Shown: positions 35,517-44,376, counted from the first letter of the stretch. The stretch is DNA of 64,000 nucleotides from Alkalihalobacillus pseudalcaliphilus (GCA_001038565.1 LFJO01000005.1:1052222-1116221), one strand, 5' to 3'. Numbers and translations: made by a program. The notes: generated by a model not told the origin, from the letters alone.

Positions 35517-36035
35517 TTAGAGAAGTTGCATGGTCGTAATACAAGTTGGGTCATCTTGGTTCGTTGTAATGACTTCTTCAGCACTTTTACCGTCATGGGT
35601 TATCGTTACTTTGAATGTCTCGTTTCTAGGAAGCCATAAGTCGATAAAGCCATTCTTCATGGATTCCATCGTCTCATCGACAACCAATTCACCATCCATA
35701 TTTTCTATTTTGAGTTGAAAAGATTCCTCCACAAGTTCACCTTGACACCCAGTTAAACTATGGTTTCTACATGGATGCGTTTCATTCACGTAAGGGGCGA
35801 TCGATATGAAAAAGTCTTCGTTTGTAATATCATAAGTAGTTTCACTATCATCTAACTCCGAGATAATCAATAAATCTGAAGTAATAGAAGCTGACTCGGC
35901 TTCTGCTGTTTTTAAGCTATAGGATTGTACAACTTGTTTAATATCTATCTCACGATCACTTGTGCTCGTATTGTTTCCACAAGCTACTAAAACGCTTAGT
36001 AATAAAATAAAGCAAACGAACGTTCTTAACTTCAT
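35517..36035 (-). CDS. cueP: CueP-family copper-binding lipoprotein
   Basis: 172 residues. Lipobox LVAC near residue 18-19. The CueP signature HPCRNHSLTGCQGEL is complete, with the paired Cys and His used for copper. In enteric bacteria CueP is a periplasmic copper-resistance protein; Gram-positive members are lipoproteins. ATG 36035 is chosen for its AGAGAGGGAAG site. A weak ATACCATACAGTGTAT lies upstream but is not a convincing CsoR box. Adds to the copper theme of the window outside the island. Confidence 0.8.
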   Translation of the reverse strand: MKLRTFVCFILLLSVLVACGNNTSTSDREIDIKQVVQSYSLKTAEAESASITSDLLIISELDDSETTYDITNEDFFISIAPYVNETHPCRNHSLTGCQGELVEESFQLKIENMDGELVVDETMESMKNGFIDLWLPRNETFKVTITHDGKSAEEVITTNQDDPTCITTMQLL

Positions 36036-36390
36036 AGGTAAGACACTTCCCTCTCTTTTTGCCTTTAGTATACCATACAGTGTATATGTAAATTCATACG
36101 TCATGAAACTGTCATTTACTTTTCACATAGGTATATTATGTTGTAAGGCAGTGCAAACAAAGTGAGTGGCTCGATCGCTACTGAAAAAATACTCAGCACG
36201 CCACCAACAAAGATAAAAGTAGTGGCGACAGCTTAAACAGTTGGCCCTTCATACAACTCCATCACCATCAGGAGTCCGCACGACCAAAAAGGGAGCAGTA
36301 TCCTGTTAAGGTCATAATCGCCAGATGGATGACCAGATAACTTCAAGGCACAAACTATCATCCCTAAGTAACTTCCATACAAAAAAGCTC
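36036..36390. other. Gene-free DNA with a degraded dispersed repeat
   Basis: About 350 bp. CACCAACAAAGATAAAAGTA and GCTTAAACAGTTGGCC at 36192-36244 resemble the 43-bp repeat at 27469 and 41254, and ATCGCTACTGAAAA at 36173 resembles the 27273 and 51243 copies. No open frame. Confidence 0.5.
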
Positions 36391-36636
36391 TTACTCCTTT
36401 AATCGAAGTAAGAGCTCAGAAGAAGCCTCTATTAATAATCCATTGGTCGTATTTTGGAATCTAGCTGCTTTCATAAATTGCTCATTAGCATAAGTTAAGG
36501 CACCATCGAGCGTGTATCTCTGTCTATCATCCAAGTATGAATGGCCCTCTTGGAGCTTTTCTTTGGCCGCTTGAATAGCAAATTGTACTTTTACTAAGTC
36601 CTCATTCGTTTGTTCATAAGAAAATCTTGTCTTCAT
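36391..36636 (-). CDS. Small hypothetical protein, 81 residues
   Basis: Helical, soluble product (QTNEDLVKVQFAIQAAKEKLQ...LLIEASSELLLRLKE) with a normal AGGAGACC site before the ATG. It looks like one of the DUF3813-type small Bacillus proteins, but I am not sure. A terminator hairpin (AAGCTCTTACTCC / GAAGTAAGAGCTC) overlaps its end. Confidence 0.6.
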   Translation of the reverse strand: MKTRFSYEQTNEDLVKVQFAIQAAKEKLQEGHSYLDDRQRYTLDGALTYANEQFMKAARFQNTTNGLLIEASSELLLRLKE

Positions 36637-36715
36637 TCTTAGGTCTCCTCCATTAATCTTTGAAAATCAATTGTTATACTAGCATATGCTATTGGAAAGG
36701 AGATTATACCTAAAA

Positions 36716-36743
36716 AGTTTACATAATATAATTATTGTTTCTT
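36716..36743 (+). repeat. dif-like repeat C
   Basis: AGTTTACATAATATAATTAT then TGTTTCTT. Same 20 bases and same direction as repeats B (21545) and D (38098). It directly borders the stop of the radical-SAM fragment. Confidence 0.75.
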
Positions 36744-37128
36744 AAGGTTCGAATCCTGCTTGACTAATGAATACTTGCTCTTTAGTAAATATCTGAATAA
36801 ATCTATCATAAACTCGCTCGATAGCATCGGTATCATACCAATCTTTTAATTGAAGCTCGCTGTATTTATTTTCTATACCTAGCCGCTTCGTCCGCTTACC
36901 TCCACTACCATCCCCTATAAAATAGTCATCAAGGCAAACTCGAGAAACAAGTGGTTTTAATTGTTTAGCAAATTGCTCTCCACTAGGTAAAACAGGAGCT
37001 ATTGCAACCTGAGTAGGAATGCCGGCCTCCTTCAAATGCTGTAATGCCTTGATACGTTCCTGAATAGAGTGTTTCCGAATCGTTTCTGAGCCTGTTTCAA
37101 TGGTTAGACGAACTCGGACCTTAGGATT
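36742..37128 (-). pseudogene. C-terminal fragment of a radical-SAM protein (SPL-like)
   Basis: About 128 codons without a proper start: VRVRLTIETGSETIRKHSIQ, then GIPTQVAIAPVLPSGE and RVCLDDYFIGDGSGGKRT. These match the C-terminal half of spore-photoproduct-lyase-like radical-SAM proteins. The CxxxCxxC cluster motif and the N-terminal half are missing and an in-frame TAG (37129-37131) precedes the homologous part. The reading meets a lipoprotein fragment at 37121-37128, so a deletion joined two genes. Confidence 0.72.
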
Positions 37129-37231
37129 CTAGTTCTGATTGTAATTCCCAGCTTATCGTTGCCTTTTGCGTTTCTATTTCTGAACATGATAAGAATACAA
37201 TGAACAGAAAAAGTAGTAGAACTTTTTTTAT
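37121..37231 (-). pseudogene. N-terminal stub of a lipoprotein
   Basis: Reading IKKVLLLFLFIVFLSCSEIE on to a TAA, a lipoprotein signal with lipobox LSC but no canonical start codon. The mature piece ATISWELQSELES is like ANWELEG of the next lipoprotein, so it may be a truncated duplicate of that gene. It ends at the deletion junction with the radical-SAM fragment. Confidence 0.5.
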
Positions 37232-37243
37232 TGATTCTGCACC

Positions 37244-38083
37244 CTAGTCTTCATTTTTGATAAGAAGCTCTCTTAAGGCATTCGTCGCTTGTTCGTCTAG
37301 TATATAGGCGCTATCGTCATTAGCTAAATCAACGACCAACCCTTCGTCCCCAGATTCCCCTATATTTAAGTGGTATGTGTTGCTCTCTCCATTTGGCTTT
37401 TTCATTTTAATAAGTAGTTCAGGACTATAATTAATGATCCCATCTAATCTTTCCGCAGAATCGATCATTACTTTTAAATCTGAAACTGATGCAGCGTCTT
37501 GTAACTGGTCTTTGTAGAGATTACTACCTGTGTTGGTTACGTTTTTAATTGAAACTTGAGTTGCAATTTCCTCTTCATCCACGAAGGCATTGCCATCGAT
37601 CGCATCAACTTTAACCACAAATTCTCCTGTCTCATGTGTATCAAGACTTACTTGCCAACGTTGTTTGTCTTCGTGATAACTTGCTTCCTTCCGAATTGTA
37701 ATGTAGTCAACCATATCCCTATTTTCAACTCCTAATGAAAGAGCATATTCATAGGCAATTTGAACAGCTTCCTGTTCTGAAATAGTCGCATCTGTTAGTC
37801 GTTTTGGTTCAATAATTTTTACACCTTTAGAAAAAGCTTGGTAAGGGTATGATTCCATTAGGGCGTCGATCTTCACTGCAACACGATCGCCTACTTCTAC
37901 ATGTTCATCAAATTGACTTACCGACACTAAACCATTTTTGAAATCACTCAGCATCACGCTGTCTTCATTAACACTCAATATATACCCTTCTAACTCCCAA
38001 TTCGCTGAATTTGGTAAACTTCCTGCTTGATTACAAGAGATTAAAAATGAAATTAATAATAACCAATAAAGTTGTTTCCACAT
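37244..38083 (-). CDS. DUF3221/PepSY-like lipoprotein
   Basis: 279 residues. Lipobox LISC, then a DUF3221-like beta domain (WELEGYILSVNEDSVMLSD...VGDRVAVKIDA), a PepSY-like middle (TISEQEAVQIAYEYALSLG...WQVSLDTHETGEFVVKVDA) and a C-terminal domain of unknown kind. AAGGGGTG precedes ATG 38083. Dif-like repeat D lies 15 bp upstream of the start, and repeat C lies past the downstream gene fragments, so the lipoprotein segment is bracketed by direct repeats. Confidence 0.65.
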   Translation of the reverse strand: MWKQLYWLLLISFLISCNQAGSLPNSANWELEGYILSVNEDSVMLSDFKNGLVSVSQFDEHVEVGDRVAVKIDALMESYPYQAFSKGVKIIEPKRLTDATISEQEAVQIAYEYALSLGVENRDMVDYITIRKEASYHEDKQRWQVSLDTHETGEFVVKVDAIDGNAFVDEEEIATQVSIKNVTNTGSNLYKDQLQDAASVSDLKVMIDSAERLDGIINYSPELLIKMKKPNGESNTYHLNIGESGDEGLVVDLANDDSAYILDEQATNALRELLIKNED

Positions 38084-38097
38084 CGTATACACCCCTT

Positions 38098-38117
38098 AGT
38101 TTACATAATATAATTAT
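38098..38117 (+). repeat. dif-like repeat D
   Basis: AGTTTACATAATATAATTAT, identical over 20 bases to repeats B and C and in the same direction. Lies in the promoter region of the 37244-38083 gene. Confidence 0.78.
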
Positions 38118-38133
38118 GGTTATAATAAAATAA

Positions 38134-38160
38134 AACCTCTCATGAAAGTGAGAGGTTTCT
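38134..38160 (-). terminator. Terminator of ypsC
   Basis: On the minus strand AACCTCTCAC...GTGAGAGGTT-type hairpin followed by TTATTTTA. Confidence 0.8.
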
Positions 38161-38167
38161 CTAGGTT

Positions 38168-39310
38168 CTATTCACTTACTTTTGGTGGTCTTGGACCGAA
38201 GAATTGATAGAAATCTGTTTTGATATTACCGTTATAAAGTTTTCTCTTTTTAGAAGCCTTTTTGCCGTAAAGTTGTTCAAAATCCTCATTGGAAGTTAAC
38301 ATATATACGGACCATGTATCGAATTTAGCGAATTGCTCACCCATTTCACGATACATGTGCTCGACCTGCTCTTTCTCACCGAGACGCTCCCCATAAGGTG
38401 GATTTCCGACAATCACCCCATAGTCACTTCTATGACTAAAATCCTTTACTTGCATTTGTTTAAACTTAATTAGGTCACCAAATCCAGCTTCAATCGCATT
38501 ATTGGCTGCTAATTCAACACTACGGTGATCGATATCTGTACCTGTAATGTCAATGGGTTCATCATATTTTGCTAAGTCCTCTACTTCTTCCCTAGCTTGA
38601 TTCCAAATACTTTTATCGATCCAGCTCCAATTTTCAGCAGCGAAATCACGATTAAATCCTGGTGCAATATTTTGGCCAATCATCGCGGCTTCAATTGGAA
38701 TGGTGCCAGAACCACAAAATGGGTCAACAAAAGGACGAGATGAATTCCATGTTGTTAACATCACCATAGCTGCTGCCATCGTTTCTTTTAATGGAGCTTG
38801 GTTATGCAAAGAGCGATATCCTCTCTTATGTAAGCCAATACCACTTGCATCTAATGTAAGTGTAGCTACATCTTTATGAAGAGCTACCTCAATCCGATAT
38901 AAAGCCCCTGTTTCCTGAAACCACGTTGTTTTATATGTCTTTTTCATGCTATCAACGACGGCTTTTTTGACAATCGCTTGACAATCAGACACACTAAATA
39001 ACTTGGATTTAACGGAACGACCAATTACAGGAAATTCAGCATCCACCGGTATATAATCAGACCATGTAATGGCTTTTGTTTTTTCAAAGAGCTCATCAAA
39101 GGTAAAAGCTTTAAATTCTCCGACTTTTACTTTGATTCGGTCAGCCGTACGAATCCACAGATTGGCACGGGCGATCGCTGAAACATCAGCTGTAAATAGC
39201 ACCTTTCCATTCTCAACTTGAACATCTTCATAACCTAAACTTTTCACTTCTCTAGCAACTAAGGCTTCTAATCCCATTGTTGCTGTTGCAATTAATGTCA
39301 CTTTCTTCAT
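38168..39310 (-). CDS. ypsC: THUMP-domain 23S rRNA methyltransferase YpsC (RlmL-like)
   Basis: 380 residues. N-terminal ferredoxin-like and THUMP domain (TLIATATMGLEALVAREVKS...LFEKTKAITW), then a Rossmann-type methyltransferase domain with DPFCGSGTIPIEAA (SAM loop) and the NPPYGERLG catalytic motif. The family modifies guanine-2 of 23S rRNA. ATG 39310 follows AAGGAGCG. In B. subtilis ypsC lies close to rnpB and gpsB, as here, although other genes have been inserted between them. Confidence 0.9.
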   Translation of the reverse strand: MKKVTLIATATMGLEALVAREVKSLGYEDVQVENGKVLFTADVSAIARANLWIRTADRIKVKVGEFKAFTFDELFEKTKAITWSDYIPVDAEFPVIGRSVKSKLFSVSDCQAIVKKAVVDSMKKTYKTTWFQETGALYRIEVALHKDVATLTLDASGIGLHKRGYRSLHNQAPLKETMAAAMVMLTTWNSSRPFVDPFCGSGTIPIEAAMIGQNIAPGFNRDFAAENWSWIDKSIWNQAREEVEDLAKYDEPIDITGTDIDHRSVELAANNAIEAGFGDLIKFKQMQVKDFSHRSDYGVIVGNPPYGERLGEKEQVEHMYREMGEQFAKFDTWSVYMLTSNEDFEQLYGKKASKKRKLYNGNIKTDFYQFFGPRPPKVSE

Positions 39311-39464
39311 AAAACGCTCCTTCAATCCGAACTTTTAGTCTCGCCTTATTATAAGCGTTATTGAACGTACATACAACCATTCGTATACCGGAGCACTTGT
39401 ATAACGTTTTCAGTGAAAACATAGTTACAAAAAATAAAAAAAGCCCATAGGGCCTAATCACTCT

Positions 39465-39869
39465 TTATACAATTTTTCTCGTAAATCGATGCCCAAGTTG
39501 AAAATGAGCAATCACTAAAAAGACAATATGAATGCCTAATAATAATAACGTGACAACTACAGCTTGTTTATTGGAGAGAACATCACCATGATAATTATGA
39601 AGTAGCGTTAAATGAACGGGAACATAAATGAAAGTAATACTCAGTACAGACCCAGTTAGTATTCTAAAGAGAAATTCTCTTCCAATACCAATATAAAATA
39701 AGCCCGGTATAAAAATAATCATTGAAAAAAGGAGATAACCTATCGATAAAAGTCCATTTTCAAATAGGAATTGCCCTGTGATTAAATGACTGAGCAATGC
39801 GAATCCATATACGAAAAAGGCACCCCATGCAATTAATAATAGTAGTATCATATTTTTTTCCTTGAACAT
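39465..39869 (-). CDS. Four-helix membrane protein, unknown
   Basis: 134 residues with about four transmembrane helices (LLLIAWGAFFVYGFALLSHL; FSMIIFIPGLFYIGIG; ...; VVTLLLLGIHIVFLVIAHF). AGAGGGAG precedes the ATG. No charged motif or known family. Single gene; a short hairpin AGGCCC/GGGCTTTTTT at about 39437-39457 ends it. Confidence 0.6.
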   Translation of the reverse strand: MFKEKNMILLLLIAWGAFFVYGFALLSHLITGQFLFENGLLSIGYLLFSMIIFIPGLFYIGIGREFLFRILTGSVLSITFIYVPVHLTLLHNYHGDVLSNKQAVVVTLLLLGIHIVFLVIAHFQLGHRFTRKIV

Positions 39870-40067
39870 ACCGCTCCCTCTTTTCTAATAAAAGGTTACA
39901 GGCTACTAACAAGCCTCTCCCTTATACGTATGAGAGCAGTTCGCTTTTTATTTCTATTTTACAAGTATACACCTTCATAGAGTGTTACTTGAATCGACGG
40001 AGCTTCTTGTAATTGATTCATATCATAGGATTCAATCGTCCAACTGTTTGCGTTTCTTTTATAATCA

Positions 40068-41179
40068 TCATTTCTTTTTTTCTACATATAAATCCTTGAG
40101 TTTATAGGCAGCGTTCATAATTAAGTCGGGATCCTTTGTCAAATTATACTTTAGTGATGGAGGATGCTTTTCTAAGTAATGGTATAGGCACCACCTTACT
40201 GACCAATTGAGATCATCGGCAAGAGATACCCAAAAGGCCAATTCAGCTTCAGTTGCTTCTTGAAGCAGTCCATATAGATAAAGGCCTCTAACGCCATCAT
40301 CTACCTCACCAAAGGTTCGAATCCAGAATATGTCCCTTTCTTCTTTTGAGATTGGTTTAAATAATTCTGAAACGGCCGTTTTTCTTACGAGTTCGGATGT
40401 AACTACAGTAAGTTGCCATAAGTAAATTCTACTACATAAAGCTTGATCTATTAGTGCTGATAAAGCTAAAGCTCTTTCTACTTCACGAGTTGATTTTATG
40501 GAATAAGGAGGATTCTTAATCGTAATGCTCTGGGATTTCGTTGTCTTCGTATCGAAATTGTAACCCGCTTTTAAAGCGGTTAACACCGTTAAAACATGAA
40601 CTCTTGATGCAGGAATCTGAAAGTCTTCAAATTTCTTACCGTTTTCTTTTAGAGCATAATTTAAGCATATCCGGGCTTAAATAAGGAAATCTAGAAAATA
40701 AATAAGTGCTTATACCTGTAAGTAAAGTCGCTGATCCACTTGCTCCTCCATAATAAGTAATTGAAACGCTCTTTTCTCTCTAAGAGCCAATCAATTCCCA
40801 TTTTCAACCGTTCCTGTTCCCCTTCTCGAAAAGCCCCATGATTTAATACGAGAAAAGTAGCTGCAGGAGATATGCCTGTATGAATTCGACCATTAACTTC
40901 GATGGGTTGATGTGACAAACTTAGTAGTGTTAACAAACCGTGTTCATTTTCATAATCATCGATCTCTTCAGCTTGCTCATAAGCGGGATACGTAAATTCA
41001 ATCGTAAAATCGTCATTTACAGTAATATAGAGTAGTTTATCACCTAAATATTTGATAATTTCATCTGATTTTAACGTGTCGATGATGATAACTCCTATCC
41101 CCTTACCCGAATGTTCAGGATCTGGCATTTGCGAGAATTCCACCCTTTTCCAAGTTGGGTCTATTCGTTTTCTATTCAT
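40068..41179 (-). pseudogene. Broken S8 (subtilisin-like) peptidase with a C-terminal extension
   Basis: Start region MNRKRIDPTWKR..., catalytic Asp in GVIIIDT, catalytic His in EHGLLTLLSLS. After ERFN the frame changes and the catalytic Ser motif GGASGSATLLTG appears in another frame (about 40725), so the middle of the protease domain is deleted with a shift. A further one-base insertion near 40650 puts the last part (VLTALKAGYNFD..., DDGVRGLYLYGL, DDLNWSVRWC) in a third frame. That last part is an extension I remember on Bacillus S8 proteins. Together the pieces make one decayed gene, although two separate frames look intact. Confidence 0.75.
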
Positions 41180-41253
41180 ATTATTTGCCTCTCAATTTGT
41201 ATTGTTTTTCCTACATATAAAACGCCCATGCGAAACCCCATTCACATCGTAAA

Positions 41254-41296
41254 CAACAAAGATGAAAGTATGGTTTAGCTTTTAACTGTTGGCTTT
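41254..41296 (+). repeat. 43-bp dispersed repeat, copy 2
   Basis: Begins CAACAAAGATGAAAGTATGG and ends ACTGTTGGCTTT; exact reverse complement of 27469-27511. Confidence 0.85.
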
Positions 41297-41466
41297 CACT
41301 TTGTTGTTTTGTGCTTATTCATTTTAATCTTTGTTGTAAGTATGATTATGACCTTGAGAGTGAGCAGTACCCAGCGGAGCATGATTTTTCGGGAGCGGTG
41401 AGCAAAGCTCCGCATTAGAGCATCAGCACTAACTTTCATATAAAAATTAGCACGAACCTAACATAG

Positions 41467-41505
41467 AAAAAAGCCAACCTCTCTAAAAGAAGATTTGGCT
41501 TTTAA
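41467..41505 (-). terminator. Terminator of the ABC transporter operon
   Basis: On the minus strand AAAAGCCAA...TTGGCTTTTTT hairpin. Confidence 0.75.
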
Positions 41506-41554
41506 TCCTAATGGTTGATTGAATCGCTAACCTTGTTTATCAAATTGAATCATT

Positions 41555-42349
41555 TTAAGCTAACACCGCTCGGTCGCTCACTAATTTCTCACCGCGAATT
41601 CTCTGGAACTCCTCTAATAGCTTTTCGATCGTTAGTTCCTTTTTTTCCTCAGCATTTACATCTAATATAATCTGACCTTTATCCATCATGATGAGGCGAT
41701 TACCAAGGTCTAGAGCTTGCTGCATATTATGAGTAACCATTAATGTTGTCAACTGGTATTGCTCGACTATTTTCTTCGTTAAATGAGTAATAAGCTCCGC
41801 ACGGGCTGGGTCAAGTGCCGCGGTATGTTCATCGAGGAGCAGGATTTTTGGCTCAGTAAAAGTAGCCATTAATAAGGATAAGGCTTGACGCTCACCACCA
41901 GAGAGTAGACCGACCTTCGCATTGAGGCGATTTTCTAAGCCGATGTTTAATGTTTCCAACTTTTGCTGAAATAGCTCTTTTCTTTTTTTGTTAACCCCAA
42001 ACTTAAACGTTCTCTTTTTGTTACGTGAATAAGCTAAGGCTAAGTTCTCTTCAATCGTCATGGAAGGAGCCGTACCTGCCATCGGATCCTGAAAGACCCG
42101 TCCTATTAACTGTGAACGTTTATATTCTGGAACAAAGGTGACATTTTTACCGTCGATGGTGACATCACCTACATCAGGTGTTAAGGCACCGGAAATCATA
42201 TTCATTAATGTCGATTTCCCTGCCCCATTACTGCCAATGACTGTCACAAATTCGCCCGCATTTAAAGAGTGGTTAATTGATTGTAACGCCTTTTTTTCAT
42301 CAGGAGTCCCTTCGTTAAAGGTTACAGAAAGCTGCTCAATCTTAAGCAT
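41555..42349 (-). CDS. ABC transporter ATP-binding protein (TrpZ/BmpA-linked type)
   Basis: 264 residues. Walker A GSNGAGKST, signature LLSGGERQALSL, Walker B ILLLDEHTAALDP, switch His in LMVTHNM. It overlaps the permease gene by eight bases. With the permease and binding protein it forms a complete importer of the ABC.X0051/TrpXYZ-like group, whose members take up aromatic amino acids or similar small ligands. The actual ligand cannot be read from the sequence. Confidence 0.9.
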   Translation of the reverse strand: MLKIEQLSVTFNEGTPDEKKALQSINHSLNAGEFVTVIGSNGAGKSTLMNMISGALTPDVGDVTIDGKNVTFVPEYKRSQLIGRVFQDPMAGTAPSMTIEENLALAYSRNKKRTFKFGVNKKRKELFQQKLETLNIGLENRLNAKVGLLSGGERQALSLLMATFTEPKILLLDEHTAALDPARAELITHLTKKIVEQYQLTTLMVTHNMQQALDLGNRLIMMDKGQIILDVNAEEKKELTIEKLLEEFQRIRGEKLVSDRAVLA

Positions 42350-43319
42350 GGTGGCTGACCTCCTTACTTTGTTGTAGTCTTTTCTGCTTCAGTCGTTTCT
42401 TATTACGTTGCTTTTGGATAATCTTAGGTGTAATTAATGCAGCGATGACAATAAGAGCGGTAATTAAGCGAACATCACCTGCTTCAAGGAAATCTACACG
42501 TAAGGCGAAAGTAACGACAATTCGGTAAACGATCGCTCCACCAATAATCGCTAAAGTCGCTCTAAAGATCGTTTTAGTGCCAAATAAGGCTTCACCGATA
42601 ATAACGGACGCTAATCCAATAATAATGAGACCGACACCCATACCAGCATCAGCAAAGCCACCATGCTGGGCAATCAGAGCACCAGAAAAGGCAACCAACG
42701 CATTCGAAATTCCAAGACCTAAGATGATGAGCCAATCCGTATTAGCAGATAAACTACGAATCATTTTTTTGTTATCACCTGTTGCACGTAAAGCAATCCC
42801 AATTTCTGTTTTTAAAAATAAATCTAATAAAAACTTAAGGAAGAAGGTAATAAGGATCATAACTAAAATAATGCCCCAGCTTCTATCAAGGCCAAGAAAG
42901 CTAAATATCGAGTTGAAAAAGGAATCAATGCCGTAAGTCGCTGTAAACGTCCTTACTTGGTCAAAAAATGATTCCCCAACAGGAACACCTAAATTGGGCC
43001 TGCCCATAATTCGTAAATTAATCGAATACAAAGCGATCATCATTAAAATGCCTGACAATAAGGCATTTATTTTTCCTTTTGTATGTAATAATCCAGTACA
43101 CATGCCCGCGATAAAACCAGCGATTAATGCATAAAAGCTAGCTAGTATCGCCGGAACCCCAGCTGTAATGGATACGACAGCTACCGCAGCTCCTGTAACA
43201 AAACTTCCGTCAACGGTAAGATCAGGAAAATCAAGCATACGGAATGTTAGGTACACACCAAGTGCCATGATGGCATAAATAATTCCTGTTTCAAAGGCGC
43301 TAAATAAAGCAAATGCCAT
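42342..43319 (-). CDS. ABC transporter permease (branched-chain/TrpY-like)
   Basis: 325 residues with about nine transmembrane helices, of the BPD_transp_2 family (GVYLTFRMLDFPDLTVDGSF, GLGISNALVAFSGALIAQHGG). ATG 43319 follows AGGAGGA; the longer frame passes through the terminator-like hairpin upstream. Ends with a basic, cytosolic tail. Middle gene of the three-gene importer operon. Confidence 0.88.
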   Translation of the reverse strand: MAFALFSAFETGIIYAIMALGVYLTFRMLDFPDLTVDGSFVTGAAVAVVSITAGVPAILASFYALIAGFIAGMCTGLLHTKGKINALLSGILMMIALYSINLRIMGRPNLGVPVGESFFDQVRTFTATYGIDSFFNSIFSFLGLDRSWGIILVMILITFFLKFLLDLFLKTEIGIALRATGDNKKMIRSLSANTDWLIILGLGISNALVAFSGALIAQHGGFADAGMGVGLIIIGLASVIIGEALFGTKTIFRATLAIIGGAIVYRIVVTFALRVDFLEAGDVRLITALIVIAALITPKIIQKQRNKKRLKQKRLQQSKEVSHHA

Positions 43320-43348
43320 AAATGTTCCTCCTAGTATGAAGTAATAAA

Positions 43349-43378
43349 AAAACCGACTTGTCACGATGCAACAGGTCG
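43349..43378 (-). terminator. Hairpin with T tract between binding-protein and permease genes
   Basis: On the minus strand CCGACCTGT...ACAAGTCGG followed by seven T. It lies inside the operon, so it likely lowers permease/ATPase expression relative to the binding protein. Confidence 0.78.
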
Positions 43379-43389
43379 GTCTCTGTGAC

Positions 43390-44376
43390 TTATTCCGTCT
43401 CTAATAATTCCGCTTCATCATCCCAAGCATCATTCCATTCGACGCCTTGAGCTTCTGCTGCATCTTTATTAATGATTAGTTGCATATCTTGGGGATACTC
43501 AACAGGAATATCCGCAGTTGTTTTTTCGCCTTGCAGTACTTCTACAGCCATTTCACCAGAACGGTAACCGATGGAGAAATAATCAATACCAAATGTTGCA
43601 AAACCACCTTTTGCTAATGAATCTGGTTCCCCTACGAATAATGGGATCTGCTCATTATTGGCAATTTGTACGATTGCCTCTAATGCTGAGACCGCCGTAT
43701 TGTCTGTCACAATATAAAAGGCGTCTACTTCACCAACTAACGAAGCAGTGGCTTGTTGAACCTCTGCCGAAGTAGCGACCGAGCGTGTAACCATAGTGAG
43801 GCTCGTGCCTTCCATCGCTTGCTCGACTAGCTCTATTTGAGCAACCGAGTTGGCCTCGCCAGCATTATAAACCAAACCAACTGTTGAATTAGGGAAGTAT
43901 TGTTCCATAAAATCAACTGTAAATTTAATAGAGTCTGGATGTAAATCGACCACGCCTGTTATATTATCACCAGGCTCATCCATAGAAGTAACAAGCTCAC
44001 CAGCAACCGGATCTGTTACTGACGTAAATACAATAGGAATGTCTTTCGTAGCTTGCAAGGCACTTTGGGCACTTGGTGTGGAATTAGCAAAAATTAAATC
44101 GACATCTTTGGAAACGAGATTACTAGCAATTGTGGCATTATTACTTTGATCATTTTGTGCGGAATTAAAATCGTATACAACTTGAAGCCCGGCATCCTCT
44201 AATGCTTGTTTAAAACCTTCGTAAGCGGCGTCTAAGGAAGGATGTTCGACAATTTGAGTCGCCCCTACCGAATACGTTTCTCCACCGTCACCACCACCTG
44301 TGTTAGAAGTCCCGCATGCTGTTAACGCTACACCGAGAATTGCTACAACTGACCACTTTTTCCATAAATGCTTCAT
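43390..44376 (-). CDS. ABC transporter substrate-binding lipoprotein (TrpX-like)
   Basis: 328 residues; lipobox LTAC; Peripla_BP fold of the ABC_sub_bind group (VGATQIVEHPSLDAAYEGFKQ, VFTSVTDPVAGELV, VGLVYNAGEANSVAQ). ATG 44376 follows AGGGGTAGG. First gene of the operon and separated from the permease by a hairpin terminator, consistent with higher expression of the binding protein. Homologues in streptococci bind tryptophan or tyrosine; ligand here not established. Confidence 0.88.
   Translation of the reverse strand: MKHLWKKWSVVAILGVALTACGTSNTGGGDGGETYSVGATQIVEHPSLDAAYEGFKQALEDAGLQVVYDFNSAQNDQSNNATIASNLVSKDVDLIFANSTPSAQSALQATKDIPIVFTSVTDPVAGELVTSMDEPGDNITGVVDLHPDSIKFTVDFMEQYFPNSTVGLVYNAGEANSVAQIELVEQAMEGTSLTMVTRSVATSAEVQQATASLVGEVDAFYIVTDNTAVSALEAIVQIANNEQIPLFVGEPDSLAKGGFATFGIDYFSIGYRSGEMAVEVLQGEKTTADIPVEYPQDMQLIINKDAAEAQGVEWNDAWDDEAELLETE

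Larger units (their letters stand above)
41180..41554. other. Gene-free DNA with repeats
   Basis: About 370 bp. Holds the second copy of the 43-bp repeat (41254-41296) and a stretch AGCGGAGCATGATTTTTCGG...GAGCAAAGCTCCGCA (41373-41415) with self-complementary AGCGGAGC/GCTCCGC. A terminator for the ABC operon is at 41467-41505. Confidence 0.55.

Noticed and set aside
36070..36110. CsoR-like box before cueP (ATACCATACAGTGTAT)
   Set aside because: The CCC/GGG half-sites present in the other operators are missing and the length is 16 rather than 17.
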